Source: Lentihominibacter butyricus (lineage in GTDB: Bacteria > Bacillota > Clostridia > Peptostreptococcales > Anaerovoracaceae). From it: 64,000 bases of DNA. Shown here in pieces: positions 34,972-43,027 of this stretch (position 1 is the first letter of the stretch; each line of letters begins with the position of its first letter). The stretch covers positions 62,001 to 126,000 of the forward strand of contig NZ_JAOQJP010000011.1 of the NCBI RefSeq assembly GCF_025567305.1, read 5' to 3'. Below the pieces are notes generated by a model, which was given only the letters and a program-made list of their open reading frames with translations, was not told the origin of the DNA and did not search any database. The position numbers and the translations under genes are program-made.

Positions 34972-35724
34972 ATGGCGGATACATATATAAAACTTTTTCG
35001 GAAAGCTACCGAAAATGATCTGTTCAACGAGAAGCCATTTGACCGCTGGCATGCGTTTGAATGGCTGCTGCTGAAAGCATGCAGGTTCGAAAAAACGGAG
35101 GTGATAAAAGGACAGGTCGTGAAGTTGGAAACGGGTCAGCTGATCGTGAGTTTGAGGAAGCTTGCCGAGACATTCGGCTGGAGCAGAGGAAAGCTAGAGC
35201 GTTTTTGCACCATGCTTGAAAGCATGCAGATGGCGTCGTTTGACCGAGCCACCTACGGAGCCAGTGTCGGTACCATCGTAACCATTGAAAATTACAGCAG
35301 ATACCAAGAGGGGCGAGCCACCAGTGAAGCCACCTATGAGACCACTAACAGTACCAGTGACAGGACCACTAACAGGACCACTAACAGGACCACTGACAGT
35401 ACCAGTATAAAGAAAGAAAAGAAAGACAAGAAAGATAAGAATAATATATATAATAGCGCGCGCACGCGCGTATCACACGGCGACGGTGTTTCTAAATTTA
35501 CAAAGCCGACGCTTCAGGAAGTGAAAGCCTACTGCATCGAGCGTAAAAACGATGTCGACCCAGAGAGGTTTATAGACTTTTATGAGTCTAACGGATGGAT
35601 GGTCGGAAAAAACAAAATGAAAGATTGGCGGGCAGCAGTACGGAACTGGGAACGCAATAGAGCGAGCAAGTCCGCAGAGAAAATACAGCAAGAAGGGAGG
35701 CTGGACTGGATCGATGAACTTTGA
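34972..35724 (+). CDS. Phage replisome organiser / replication initiation protein
   Basis: 250 aa. The N-terminal winged-helix region has GQLIVSLRKLAETFGWSRGKL. The linker is Thr/Asn/Arg-rich (TTNRTTNRTT), followed by a Lys-rich patch and a C-terminal domain TLQEVKAYCIERKNDVDPERF...WRAAVRNWE shared by Gram-positive phage initiators. Start at ATG 34972 (MADTYIKLF). The coding region of the linker holds direct repeats followed by AT-rich DNA, a possible origin. Confidence 0.75.
   Translation: MADTYIKLFRKATENDLFNEKPFDRWHAFEWLLLKACRFEKTEVIKGQVVKLETGQLIVSLRKLAETFGWSRGKLERFCTMLESMQMASFDRATYGASVGTIVTIENYSRYQEGRATSEATYETTNSTSDRTTNRTTNRTTDSTSIKKEKKDKKDKNNIYNSARTRVSHGDGVSKFTKPTLQEVKAYCIERKNDVDPERFIDFYESNGWMVGKNKMKDWRAAVRNWERNRASKSAEKIQQEGRLDWIDEL
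35341..35454 (+). other. Candidate phage replication origin inside the initiator gene
   Basis: Six consecutive 12-bp units of the type ACCASTRACAGK (35341-35412), with related units upstream at 35320-35340. Next is purine-rich DNA and ATAATATATATAAT (35441-35454), then GCGCGCGCACGCGCG. Iterons beside an AT-rich unwinding region inside the initiator gene is the lambda-type origin layout. Confidence 0.5.
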
Positions 35725-36259
35725 TGAATTTAAGAGACTGGTCAAAGGCATGAAGGCGGTTTACACATCGCAAAGCTTCTTACCGGATGCGAACAGCGTG
35801 AAAATCTGGTACGAGCTTTTGAAAGACATGCCATACGAGATAGCGAATGTGTCTATACAAAAGCACATGGCAACAAACAAGTTTCCGCCGACGGTCGCGG
35901 AAATACGATCCGGAGCCGCAGAGATAACGAGCAAACCTCGTGACTGGTCGGATGGCTGGGAAAGCTTTCGTAAAGCAGTAGGCAGATTCGGATATTACAG
36001 GCGAGGAGAAGCGTTCGCAAGCATGGACGAAATCACAAGGAAAGTGGTGAAGCGTCTGGGATGGAAAGAACTGTGCATGAGTGAGAATATCATGCAAGAT
36101 CGGGCGAATTTCCGAATGGTCTACGAGCAGGAGCAAAGTAAGGCGAAAGAGATGCTCGCGCTTCCGGAAAGCCTGAAGCGAAATCTGGCCAGACTTCAAG
36201 AGGGAAAACGCAAGGACATCGAGGGCGTGCAGCGACTGGTGGAGAGTGACGATGAATAA
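35714..36259 (+). CDS. Replicative helicase loader/inhibitor-like protein
   Basis: 181 aa. The N-terminal MNFDEFKRLVKGMKAVYTSQ and YELLKDMPYEIANVSIQKHMATNKFPPTVAEIR match the G39P-like loader/inhibitor domain. It overlaps the initiator by 11 bp. It probably delivers the host helicase to the phage origin. Confidence 0.75.
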   Translation: MNFDEFKRLVKGMKAVYTSQSFLPDANSVKIWYELLKDMPYEIANVSIQKHMATNKFPPTVAEIRSGAAEITSKPRDWSDGWESFRKAVGRFGYYRRGEAFASMDEITRKVVKRLGWKELCMSENIMQDRANFRMVYEQEQSKAKEMLALPESLKRNLARLQEGKRKDIEGVQRLVESDDE

Positions 36260-36518
36260 TAACTTGGTTGCTCTAGGCATGAAGGCGGAATCATTAGGGA
36301 TATATGCAGTCGAGAGCAAGGATCCGCGCATCGTGTATTTTTATAACGATGGTGAATATGCTATCTGCACAAAAGGGTTCGTATGGCGGTTTTCAGAAGA
36401 AGAGGCCGAGGAGATTGCAGAGGGGTTCAGAGGGGTCACGAAGAGCACTGTGCTGAAAGAACTGCGGGAGATAATTGAGGATGTTAAATATCTCAGAAAA
36501 ACAGGAGTGAGGACATGA
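36252..36518 (+). CDS. Hypothetical protein
   Basis: 88 aa, ATG 36252 after GGAGAG. Two charged helices follow a short beta-rich part. No family recognised. Overlaps both neighbours slightly, typical of the early operon. Confidence 0.6.
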   Translation: MNNNLVALGMKAESLGIYAVESKDPRIVYFYNDGEYAICTKGFVWRFSEEEAEEIAEGFRGVTKSTVLKELREIIEDVKYLRKTGVRT

Positions 36519-36703
36519 TAGAGTGCATAAAGTGCGCAGAGAGACATCCTGCATGTCAGGATAGTTGCAAAAGATTTCTAGAGGATAAAGCTCAGCGCAA
36601 CGAAAAGGCGGAGCGGATACGGAAGGCGAAAGCGAGTGATAAGCTCGCAAGCGATGTCGCAATAAGTTTATACAACGAAAGAAGACGGAAGGCGAATCGC
36701 TAG
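36515..36703 (+). CDS. Small Cys-containing hypothetical protein
   Basis: 62 aa starting MIECIKCAERHPACQDSCKRF, with four Cys near the N-terminus that may bind zinc, then a Lys/Arg-rich helix. Confidence 0.6.
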   Translation: MIECIKCAERHPACQDSCKRFLEDKAQRNEKAERIRKAKASDKLASDVAISLYNERRRKANR

Positions 36704-36711
36704 GGGGACGT

Positions 36712-37044
36712 ATGAATAGCAGAAATAAAGGTGCGGCAGGCGAACGCGAACTAGCGGCAGTGCTGCGAGAATACGGATTCGATGCCAGGCGCGGTCAGCA
36801 ATATTGCGGAGCAAACGGAGACGCAGATGTGGTCGGGCTTCCGGGCGTACATATCGAATGCAAACGAGTAGAAAAGCTCAATATAGACAATGCCATAGAA
36901 CAGGCGATCAGTGATAGCAAAAATGATGAAATGCCGGCGGTATTTCATCGAAAAAACCGTAAAAAATGGCTTGTAACAATAAGTTTGGAAGATTTCATGA
37001 AGTTATACAAGGAGAAGGGAAATGAAAGCATACAAAGGGTTTAA
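36712..37044 (+). CDS. Hjc-like Holliday junction resolvase
   Basis: 110 aa PD-(D/E)XK enzyme: NKGAAGERELAAVLREYG (Glu), ARRGQQYCG, GDADVVGL and HIECKRVEKL. Family members cut four-way junctions. The size and motif order fit the archaeal-Hjc-like phage resolvases. Confidence 0.8.
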   Translation: MNSRNKGAAGERELAAVLREYGFDARRGQQYCGANGDADVVGLPGVHIECKRVEKLNIDNAIEQAISDSKNDEMPAVFHRKNRKKWLVTISLEDFMKLYKEKGNESIQRV

Positions 37045-37780
37045 TAACAAACTACAGTGCAGAGAATTTCAGTACAAGGTAGGGGAAACCTACGAGGAAG
37101 AAAAAGCGGAATTATGCAACTGCGGATTCCACGCATGCGAAGCGCCGCTAGATGTTTTCGGTTATTATCCGCCTGCGGACAGTAGATACTGCGAGGTTGA
37201 ATTAGAGGATGTGAGTGAAAAAACATCTGACGATAGCAAAAGGTGTGCAAGAAAAATCAGTATCGGAGCGGAAATTGGAATAAAGGGAATAGTTGAAGCT
37301 GGCGTGAAATTTATCATGGACAAGGTCGACTGGAACGGCGCGAAAGAATCAAATACGGGTTACGGAAGCGCCGCGACAAATACGGGCGACAGAAGCGCCG
37401 CGACAAATACGGGTTACGGAAGCGCCGCGACAAATACGGGTTACGGAAGCGCCGCGACAAATACGGGCGACAGAAGCGCCGCGACAAATACGGGCGACGG
37501 AAGCGCCGCGACAAATACGGGTTACGGAAGCGCCGCGACAAATACGGGCGACAGAAGCGCCGCGATTGTAGAGGGTAAGGAATCAATTGCAATCGCTACA
37601 GGAATTGAAGGAAAGGCAAAGGGTGCGTTAGGATGCTTTATTGTTCTTGCCGAGTGGTGCAAGGATGGAAATTATGAGTGGCACATTAAAGATGTAAAGT
37701 CTGCTGTAGTGGACGGAGAAACAATCAAAGCAAACACGTTCTATATGTTGAAAGATGGAGAATTTACGGAGGTAGAATAA
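37022..37780 (+). CDS. DUF7666-like protein with 9-residue repeats
   Basis: 252 aa. The N-terminus MKAYKGFNNKLQCREFQY...CNCGFHACEAPLDVFGYY looks like a phage DUF7666 domain. Residues 111-182 are eight copies of NTGYGSAAT-type nonapeptides, which could form a beta-helix, and a conserved-looking C-terminal domain follows. AAGGAGAAGG ribosome site inside the previous gene. Function unknown. Confidence 0.65.
   Translation: MKAYKGFNNKLQCREFQYKVGETYEEEKAELCNCGFHACEAPLDVFGYYPPADSRYCEVELEDVSEKTSDDSKRCARKISIGAEIGIKGIVEAGVKFIMDKVDWNGAKESNTGYGSAATNTGDRSAATNTGYGSAATNTGYGSAATNTGDRSAATNTGDGSAATNTGYGSAATNTGDRSAAIVEGKESIAIATGIEGKAKGALGCFIVLAEWCKDGNYEWHIKDVKSAVVDGETIKANTFYMLKDGEFTEVE
37352..37567 (+). repeat. 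Eight 27-bp tandem repeats
   Basis: 27-bp units with two variable codons (TAC GGA, GAC AGA or GAC GGA). Unit length keeps the frame, so copy number can change without frameshift. Confidence 0.9.
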
Positions 37781-38031
37781 TGGTTCACAACACGGGAGAT
37801 AAATTTGTAATTGAAATCGGTGAAGTTATTGAAAGACACGGTGAGCCGCGATTGTATAAGATAGCGGGCTTCAATGCTTTGGTATTTGATGAGTTTGGGT
37901 TGAACAAGCTTGGAAAGCTCACGAACGGGGTGGATGCGTTCTCGTACGGCAAAGGTTTTATTGATGGAGCGAATACAGAAAGAAACAGAATAAGACGAGC
38001 AATCGAAAAGATTGACAGAGAGGAGAAATAA
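37780..38031 (+). CDS. Hypothetical protein
   Basis: 83 aa. VIEIGEVIERHGEPRLYKIAGF suggests a small beta domain, and the end is a charged helix. No family recognised. Overlaps both neighbours by 1 bp. Confidence 0.6.
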   Translation: MVHNTGDKFVIEIGEVIERHGEPRLYKIAGFNALVFDEFGLNKLGKLTNGVDAFSYGKGFIDGANTERNRIRRAIEKIDREEK

Positions 38032-38438
38032 TGAACTCGGTAGTACTGATTGGAAGATTGACCAAGGATCCTGAGGTTAGATATACAACAGGGCAGGAAC
38101 CAATGGCCATTGCAACATTCTCGGTGGCGGTAGACAGGCCGGTAAGATCCGGGCAAGAAAAGAAAACAGATTTTCCTAGAGTTACGGTGCTTGGCCGTCA
38201 GGCGGAAAACTGCGAGAGATATCTGGCAAAAGGTAGACTTGTCGGCATCCAGGGCAGAATACAGACAGGCAGTTATACCAATAAAGACGGCGCTACAGTA
38301 TATACAACGGATGTAGTGGCTAACAGAGTAGAATTTCTGGAATGGGGAAATAAGGAATCCCAGAATAGCGGGCACGATCATCAACAAGACGGTGTGCCGA
38401 GCGGGTTTGCAGCATTAGACGATGACATACCATTCTGA
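38031..38438 (+). CDS. ssb: Single-stranded DNA-binding protein
   Basis: 135 aa. OB-fold motifs NSVVLIGRLTKDPEVRY, ATFSVAVDR, GIQGRIQTGSY; C-terminal acidic tip DDDIPF that binds partner proteins. Phage replication protein. Confidence 0.95.
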   Translation: MNSVVLIGRLTKDPEVRYTTGQEPMAIATFSVAVDRPVRSGQEKKTDFPRVTVLGRQAENCERYLAKGRLVGIQGRIQTGSYTNKDGATVYTTDVVANRVEFLEWGNKESQNSGHDHQQDGVPSGFAALDDDIPF

Positions 38439-38556
38439 TATCACGGACGATGGTTGGAGCGCATTGTGCATAGCGATTTTGTGTTATCTTTCGCCTGACG
38501 AAGCGTTTGAACGGCTTGCGGGCGGTGCGAGCTGTTTGAGAAAGAAGACGGGGTGA
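38422..38556 (+). CDS. Small hypothetical protein, 44 aa
   Basis: Overlaps the ssb end in another frame. Encodes MTYHSDITDDGWSALCIAIL and a short helical end. It fills the gap between ssb and the next gene. No clear ribosome site apart from a weak GCATTAGACG; evidence is positional. Confidence 0.35.
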   Translation: MTYHSDITDDGWSALCIAILCYLSPDEAFERLAGGASCLRKKTG

Positions 38557-38560
38557 TAGA

Positions 38561-38773
38561 ATGACGAACAGAGAATACATGATAGGCTTGTTGTCAAGTT
38601 CAGGCTTTGTGGATGATGGCGGAGCGTCGTATGAAGCTATGGTCTATTACAACGTAAACTGCCCTTATTACGCTGGTGACGAGAGAGGGCATTGTAGCGC
38701 AGATGGGAAAATAAGCAGGAAAAATTGTTTTCCCTGCAAAGAGGAGTGGCTTGATAGTGAAGTTGATGAATGA
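38561..38773 (+). CDS. Small Cys-containing hypothetical protein
   Basis: 70 aa with four Cys (NCPYY, GHCSADG, NCFPCKEEW), probably metal-binding. No family recognised. Confidence 0.55.
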   Translation: MTNREYMIGLLSSSGFVDDGGASYEAMVYYNVNCPYYAGDERGHCSADGKISRKNCFPCKEEWLDSEVDE

Positions 38774-38781
38774 GGTAAAAA

Positions 38782-38982
38782 ATGAGAACGGAACATCCAT
38801 GTGATATATGCAAACACGATGATTGCCCATATGATTGCGTATGGAATACATTTTGTACGAAAAAGTACGAATGTACTGAATACGATTGTTTTCTGAATTA
38901 CGAGGGTAGTTGTAATGGTAGTTTTTACGATGTGTGCCAATTGTGTACAGACTTAACGGAAAAAGAGGAGATTGATGAATGA
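38782..38982 (+). CDS. Cys-rich small protein
   Basis: 66 aa with ten Cys (CDICKHDDCPYDC, CTKKYEC, YDC, SC, CQLC), probably binding zinc. Tandem with the gene before, possibly related by function. Confidence 0.55.
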   Translation: MRTEHPCDICKHDDCPYDCVWNTFCTKKYECTEYDCFLNYEGSCNGSFYDVCQLCTDLTEKEEIDE

Positions 38983-39587
38983 TGATACAAGATAGCGGAA
39001 ACAGACGAGAATACGAGAGTGGTGCAGTCAGAGACATTCAGGAAGGCAAAGGTAGATGCGATCTGATGCCTTTGGACGTTGTAATAAATTGGTTGCAATA
39101 TACAGAATTGATAGACAGTCGCGAACTGGACATTCTTTCATGTATTGAACAGTACAGAAACGGAGAAAACACTTATCTGCTGTACAAAGCACTTGACCTG
39201 TTTGCCTGTGCTACTGATTATGCAACCGCTGTAGATGTGATTCTCGAAGTATCTAAACACTTCGAGGAAGGGGCAAAAAAATACGGAGAAGATAACTGGA
39301 AAAAAGGAATACCTGAATCGAGTTATATAGACAGCGCAGTCAGACATTATCTCAAGTGGCTGAGGGATGATGACGATGAGCGACATGATAGAGCGTTCGT
39401 TTGGAATATCATGTGCCTGATCTGGACGCATGAGCATATCACGAACAAGCAGGGGATGCCGGAAATGGCGATTCGCTGCGTTGAAACGGATTGTTATTTC
39501 AATGATGATTATTGCTTTTGTACGTCGCATAATGAATCATGCAATCCGGCACGCGGGAAAGAATGCGCCGGATATAGCGCAGACTGA
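38979..39587 (+). CDS. dATP/dGTP diphosphohydrolase-like protein (DUF5664)
   Basis: 202 aa. GAVRDIQEGKGRCDLMPLDVV, HFEEGAKKYGEDNWKKGIP and YIDSAVRHYLKWL fit the MazZ-like/DUF5664 all-alpha nucleotide hydrolases. Some relatives supply precursors for 2-aminoadenine genomes, but no PurZ is seen here. A C-terminal Cys-rich tail (CVETDCYFNDDYCFC...CNPARGKEC) extends the domain. Confidence 0.75.
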   Translation: MMIQDSGNRREYESGAVRDIQEGKGRCDLMPLDVVINWLQYTELIDSRELDILSCIEQYRNGENTYLLYKALDLFACATDYATAVDVILEVSKHFEEGAKKYGEDNWKKGIPESSYIDSAVRHYLKWLRDDDDERHDRAFVWNIMCLIWTHEHITNKQGMPEMAIRCVETDCYFNDDYCFCTSHNESCNPARGKECAGYSAD

Positions 39588-39598
39588 GAGGTGGCAAT

Positions 39599-39883
39599 AT
39601 GCAGAGGGCGAAGATCAAGAAGAAAAAGATACAGCTAACAGCGTCGGAATTGAACAAGCTAAAGCGCGAGGTCACCAAGAATGCGACAGATAAAGCCTGC
39701 TTGATACTGCTTGCGGCTGTCGCTGATGAGCTGAGTATTGACGACGATCAGCTGTGCAATATAATGTCACGCACTGACAGATATGCTTCGTATGTAAGCA
39801 ATCATATAGCCAAGATGGAAGATATCAGAGAGACGATACAGAAGAAGACAGGGATATTACTGAAAGGGTGGAGCGATGAATAG
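39599..39883 (+). CDS. Helical hypothetical protein
   Basis: 94 aa, Lys-rich N-terminus then helices. No family recognised. Just upstream of, and overlapping, the late regulator. Confidence 0.55.
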   Translation: MQRAKIKKKKIQLTASELNKLKREVTKNATDKACLILLAAVADELSIDDDQLCNIMSRTDRYASYVSNHIAKMEDIRETIQKKTGILLKGWSDE

Positions 39884-40298
39884 ATACATAGGGTTCGATG
39901 TTATAAAATTTCTAAAGGAATCCAGAGGATGGGAAGAGGAAAAGAAAAAACTGCAAGAAGAACTTGACAGTATAACGGAGATTCAGGGGAAGGATAACTC
40001 ACCCGTGCGATCAAGGCGCATCAATGATACGGTGTCAAGTGTGGCGGCCGCAAGAGAACGGATCCAGAATGATATTGACCGCATAGAATATTACGAACAT
40101 GCGTTGGATTTCGCAATGCGATACATCACAGAGGCTGAAAAAGAAGTGATAGAGCTGTTTTTCTTCGGCAGAGGGTATATATCTGCACGTGTGGATAAAT
40201 TTAGCTTTGAACATGCGATATGCCGCTCTGACGTGTACAGCCTTAGGAGGCAGGCTATTGACCACCTATCCAGAATCATAACAAGGAGATTTTTATAG
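39876..40298 (+). CDS. RinA/ArpU-like late transcription regulator
   Basis: 140 aa. A coiled-coil N-terminal half and a sigma-70 region-4-like C-terminal half (YITEAEKEVIELFFFG...SDVYSLRRQAIDHLSRII). Proteins of this kind sit at the end of the early operon and activate the terminase/head operon. A strong terminator follows. Confidence 0.7.
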   Translation: MNRYIGFDVIKFLKESRGWEEEKKKLQEELDSITEIQGKDNSPVRSRRINDTVSSVAAARERIQNDIDRIEYYEHALDFAMRYITEAEKEVIELFFFGRGYISARVDKFSFEHAICRSDVYSLRRQAIDHLSRIITRRFL

Positions 40299-40299
40299 T

Positions 40300-40338
40300 A
40301 CAAAACGACAGTAACCAAGGCGGTTGCTGTCGTTTTGT
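40300..40338. terminator. Strong bidirectional terminator
   Basis: 17-bp near-perfect stem ACAAAACGACAGTAACC / GGTTGCTGTCGTTTTGT. It separates the rightward early operon from the leftward toxin-antitoxin genes. Confidence 0.9.
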
Positions 40339-40341
40339 AAT

Positions 40342-40809
40342 TTAGGTATGTTTGAGACGTGATCTGCAAACGCATGTATCGTTATCCCCGTGCCCTTCAT
40401 CATACCACAGTATATTGAAGACTCTGCCGGTCATGTAGCCATATAGCCTTTGTTTGCCTGATAAACTCAGGGAGATAAGCGACTCGGCCTCTATGTACTT
40501 AGAAACTAATCTGTCTTGCGCTGCTTTGTTTAAATCTTTCAGGTCCAGTGAGTGATTTTGCTTCTTGCTTCCGACAAGTATTTCGCTCCACTTTTGTGTT
40601 TCAAGTCCCCTTAGTTTCGGCAATATCTCAGTCCAAATAAGGTCGCCTAAATGATCTTGTGAAAACGCCCATTTCTCAGTATCAGCGTTTGAAAATGTCC
40701 ATGCCGGTGTCTGGGAATAATATTGCTCAGGGTCACCGCCCTGAGCAATATGTTGTCCTTTTGGGTTTGCTTTTTGCCTGATCTTCTTTTCTCTTTTAGA
40801 TCCCGCCAT
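40342..40809 (-). CDS. Putative toxin of a Panacea-type toxin-antitoxin pair
   Basis: 155 aa with a basic N-terminus (SKREKKIRQKANPKGQH) and conserved-looking C-terminal GKQRLYGYMTGRVFNILWYDEGH. It is the second gene of a pair with the DUF4065 protein and overlaps it by 14 bp. Panacea proteins neutralise many unrelated toxins encoded beside them, so a toxin role is inferred from context. Confidence 0.6.
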   Translation of the reverse strand: MAGSKREKKIRQKANPKGQHIAQGGDPEQYYSQTPAWTFSNADTEKWAFSQDHLGDLIWTEILPKLRGLETQKWSEILVGSKKQNHSLDLKDLNKAAQDRLVSKYIEAESLISLSLSGKQRLYGYMTGRVFNILWYDEGHGDNDTCVCRSRLKHT

Positions 40810-41227
40810 AATACATCGCCATGCTTTCTTTTGTTATTACATTACTACATCCGGCACCTAACGGTACGCCTTTCCTTGCATTGATCCAAGGATCCTCCAT
40901 GTGTGTTAATTGGCTTAACCATTGCGCATCATGTTTGCCATAGTAATCAAGTATTTTGTCGATTGTGTCTTTCTGGTCATCAGAGAGATCCCCGTCACCT
41001 CCGCTCTCGTCGTTGGCACTTACGGAATACTCCCCTTGAGTCTTGAAAAATAATTCAGGGCAAACGGGTCCGTTCGCCCAAGCTTGAAAATCTTCATTAA
41101 ATAAAGGCTGTTCACCCCATACAAGCGACCATGCCTGGGCATAGTAGCAAAGCTTTTGAAGCTTCATCGTAGACATGGGACCTGACTGCTCAAGAATATA
41201 TTTTGCTGTGTCAAATACATTTGCCAT
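40796..41227 (-). CDS. Panacea (DUF4065, SocA-like) antitoxin
   Basis: 143 aa. STMKLQKLCYYAQAWSLVWGEQPLFNEDFQAWANGPVCPEL is the Panacea signature (seen in two conserved blocks), with a helical C-terminus WLSQLTHMEDPWINAR. Domain known as antitoxin and as proteolytic adapter SocA. AGGGAGG ribosome site. Confidence 0.85.
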   Translation of the reverse strand: MANVFDTAKYILEQSGPMSTMKLQKLCYYAQAWSLVWGEQPLFNEDFQAWANGPVCPELFFKTQGEYSVSANDESGGDGDLSDDQKDTIDKILDYYGKHDAQWLSQLTHMEDPWINARKGVPLGAGCSNVITKESMAMYYGGI

Positions 41228-41320
41228 GACAAAACCTCCCTCCGTTGTTTTATTGTCTCCATATATTTTTACTATAACATGTATTTGTATTGGCTGAAAG
41301 TGATAAATTAAAACTAAGGT

Positions 41321-41488
41321 TTAAAATATTGTCTCAATCTCGTTGTAATCATCATCCAAACGAAATAGGTTAAAAACGGAGTGACCGTATTCTTCTAATT
41401 TCCACATTTCAGACAGTGCTTCGTCATCGCTGTTTGCTAAGATGATTTCAAAATTATCATCCTCAATCTCAACTCTGTAAGTGTTCAT
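41321..41488 (-). CDS. Small acidic hypothetical protein, 55 aa
   Basis: Strong AGGAGGTACAAGCT ribosome site before ATG 41488. Starts MNTYRVEIEDDNFEIIL and is rich in Asp/Glu. Lies between the LPD29 gene and the Panacea gene in one leftward series. Confidence 0.55.
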   Translation of the reverse strand: MNTYRVEIEDDNFEIILANSDDEALSEMWKLEEYGHSVFNLFRLDDDYNEIETIF

Positions 41489-41509
41489 AGCTTGTACCTC
41501 CTGGGGGCT

Positions 41510-42238
41510 TTATGCCCCCACTGTTTCGATTGTGTAATAAAAGTTTGTGCTGTAATAGTCAACCATGCTGTTACTTTCGTCGTATCTGTACGCTGCAACG
41601 ATGCCATTGATTGCTTCGAGCTTTGTCAAAAACTCCGGCGAGTATACAGTGTAGTTGCTGCAGTGGTAGTTATTTATCTGGATACCTTTGCGCGAGCGTT
41701 CCCACTCGTACTTTGCAACTGCTTCTCTGACGGTTTTCTGATGTGCACTGTCCATCTCATAGTATTTACTAACATCAATGGTATTCGCTCCATCGTAGAC
41801 CCAAGCGCCCTTTACTTTGTAACTTTCTGCGAACTCCGCAAGGTCCGTCATATCTTCATCGTGGATCTTTACCTTTACTAGGATTGACTGACCGCCGGAG
41901 TAGGTCCTGCATGATACCGTTGCTCCCTTGATCCCAGCGGCTTTAATATCCTGTCGGATCGCTTTCGACAGGTCCGCACCATACAGTGATTTATTGGACT
42001 TGCTGCCATAAACGGCACCGCCGCCCATGTACCCATCAGTAACAACCGTCGCTTCATCGTGCCCCTGAATGGCTGCGATCAGTTCGGACTCGCTGGCAAA
42101 TCCATACCAGCAAGCCTTTTTGCCGTTCCATCTCATATTTAAACCCTTGAGTGCATCCCGCACTTCAAACGGCGGGATTGCATCAAAGTATACTTCGTGT
42201 GAATTGTATTTTGCGTTTTCTCTAATTTCGTATGTCAT
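41510..42238 (-). CDS. LPD29-domain protein
   Basis: 242 aa. The middle (about 86-145) has LSKAIRQDIKAAGIKGATVSCRTYSGGQSI, the LPD29 domain of large polyvalent proteins of mobile elements. The N-terminus YNSHEVYFDAIPPFEVRDALKG...MRWNGKKACWYG is common in the same setting. Here it is a small stand-alone version. Function unknown; polyvalent proteins are thought to act early in the new host. Confidence 0.7.
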   Translation of the reverse strand: MTYEIRENAKYNSHEVYFDAIPPFEVRDALKGLNMRWNGKKACWYGFASESELIAAIQGHDEATVVTDGYMGGGAVYGSKSNKSLYGADLSKAIRQDIKAAGIKGATVSCRTYSGGQSILVKVKIHDEDMTDLAEFAESYKVKGAWVYDGANTIDVSKYYEMDSAHQKTVREAVAKYEWERSRKGIQINNYHCSNYTVYSPEFLTKLEAINGIVAAYRYDESNSMVDYYSTNFYYTIETVGA

Positions 42239-42253
42239 GGTTTTTCTCCTCTC

Positions 42254-42496
42254 TTATGCAAGTGCTTCGATTTCGATGGCTTCGACCTGTTCCCAAGTGA
42301 ACCCGAAGCCTTTGACGAGTCTGTCGGCTTTTTCTGCCGAATAAATGCTGCATTCCATTGTTGGATGGCTGGCGAACATCTGCACCGATGTTATGTATGC
42401 GTTTACGGCCTGTTCCCTGAGGAAGTGGTCAACTTCCTCTTTGCTGCGGAAACCGTTTGCAGATTCTTTTTCGATGTAATAGCCTTTGTATTTCAT
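42254..42496 (-). CDS. Hypothetical protein
   Basis: 80 aa; MKYKGYYIEKESANGFRSKEEVDHF with helical remainder. GGAGGTACG ribosome site. Part of the leftward accessory series. Confidence 0.55.
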   Translation of the reverse strand: MKYKGYYIEKESANGFRSKEEVDHFLREQAVNAYITSVQMFASHPTMECSIYSAEKADRLVKGFGFTWEQVEAIEIEALA

Positions 42497-42547
42497 TTCG
42501 TACCTCCTTATTTACCGCCGGGAGCTATGCTCCGGCTCTCTGTGATG

Positions 42548-42733
42548 CTAGCACCATTTACTCATGTATGCGTCTTCCTGTTTCTCAGTTATGCGCCCTT
42601 CTATAAATGCGATCCTGTCATTGATTTCTTTAGTCTCGGTTGTCTGCCCATTGAAGTAAGTCATTGCTTTGAGCTGTTCCAGCTGTTCAGTTGTCAGTGT
42701 GTTGATGTCGATTGTTATGTTATGTGCTTTCAT
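42548..42733 (-). CDS. Small hypothetical protein
   Basis: 61 aa; MKAHNITIDINTLTTEQLEQL. GGAGGCACACC ribosome site. Leftward accessory series. Confidence 0.5.
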   Translation of the reverse strand: MKAHNITIDINTLTTEQLEQLKAMTYFNGQTTETKEINDRIAFIEGRITEKQEDAYMSKWC

Positions 42734-42743
42734 GGTGTGCCTC

Positions 42744-43004
42744 CTATCTCCTCAATCCTACTTGCTCGAGAACTCTTGTTATAACGTCAATCTCCATCTG
42801 CCCCCATGCGTTATTTGCCAACGTGTCTGCAAGGTAGTCGAGGTTGATATCCTGCAGTTCACTTTCTTTGATAGCGATTACTTCGCCGTTTCCTTCAACG
42901 TACTTGATCGCGTCCGCTTTTGTGAAAGCTGGAACAGTGATCTTGTAGCAGTCTCTGCCGTCGTCCAGATATACCGTATAAACTGTCATGTTATTCTTTT
43001 TCAT
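42744..43004 (-). CDS. Hypothetical protein
   Basis: 86 aa; a small beta domain (MTVYTVYLDDGRDCYKITV) followed by helices. AAAGGAGAAAACAC ribosome site. First gene after the perfect palindrome at 43028-43051. Confidence 0.55.
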   Translation of the reverse strand: MKKNNMTVYTVYLDDGRDCYKITVPAFTKADAIKYVEGNGEVIAIKESELQDINLDYLADTLANNAWGQMEIDVITRVLEQVGLRR

Positions 43005-43027
43005 TGTGTTTTCTCCTTTCGTTGTTC

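Noticed and set aside
37352..37567. Possible CRISPR array
   Set aside because: The 27-bp units are directly adjoining with no spacers and are in frame within a protein gene.
38979..39587. Evidence for 2-aminoadenine (Z) phage DNA
   Set aside because: Only the MazZ-like hydrolase is present; PurZ and a Z-type polymerase are not in the prophage.
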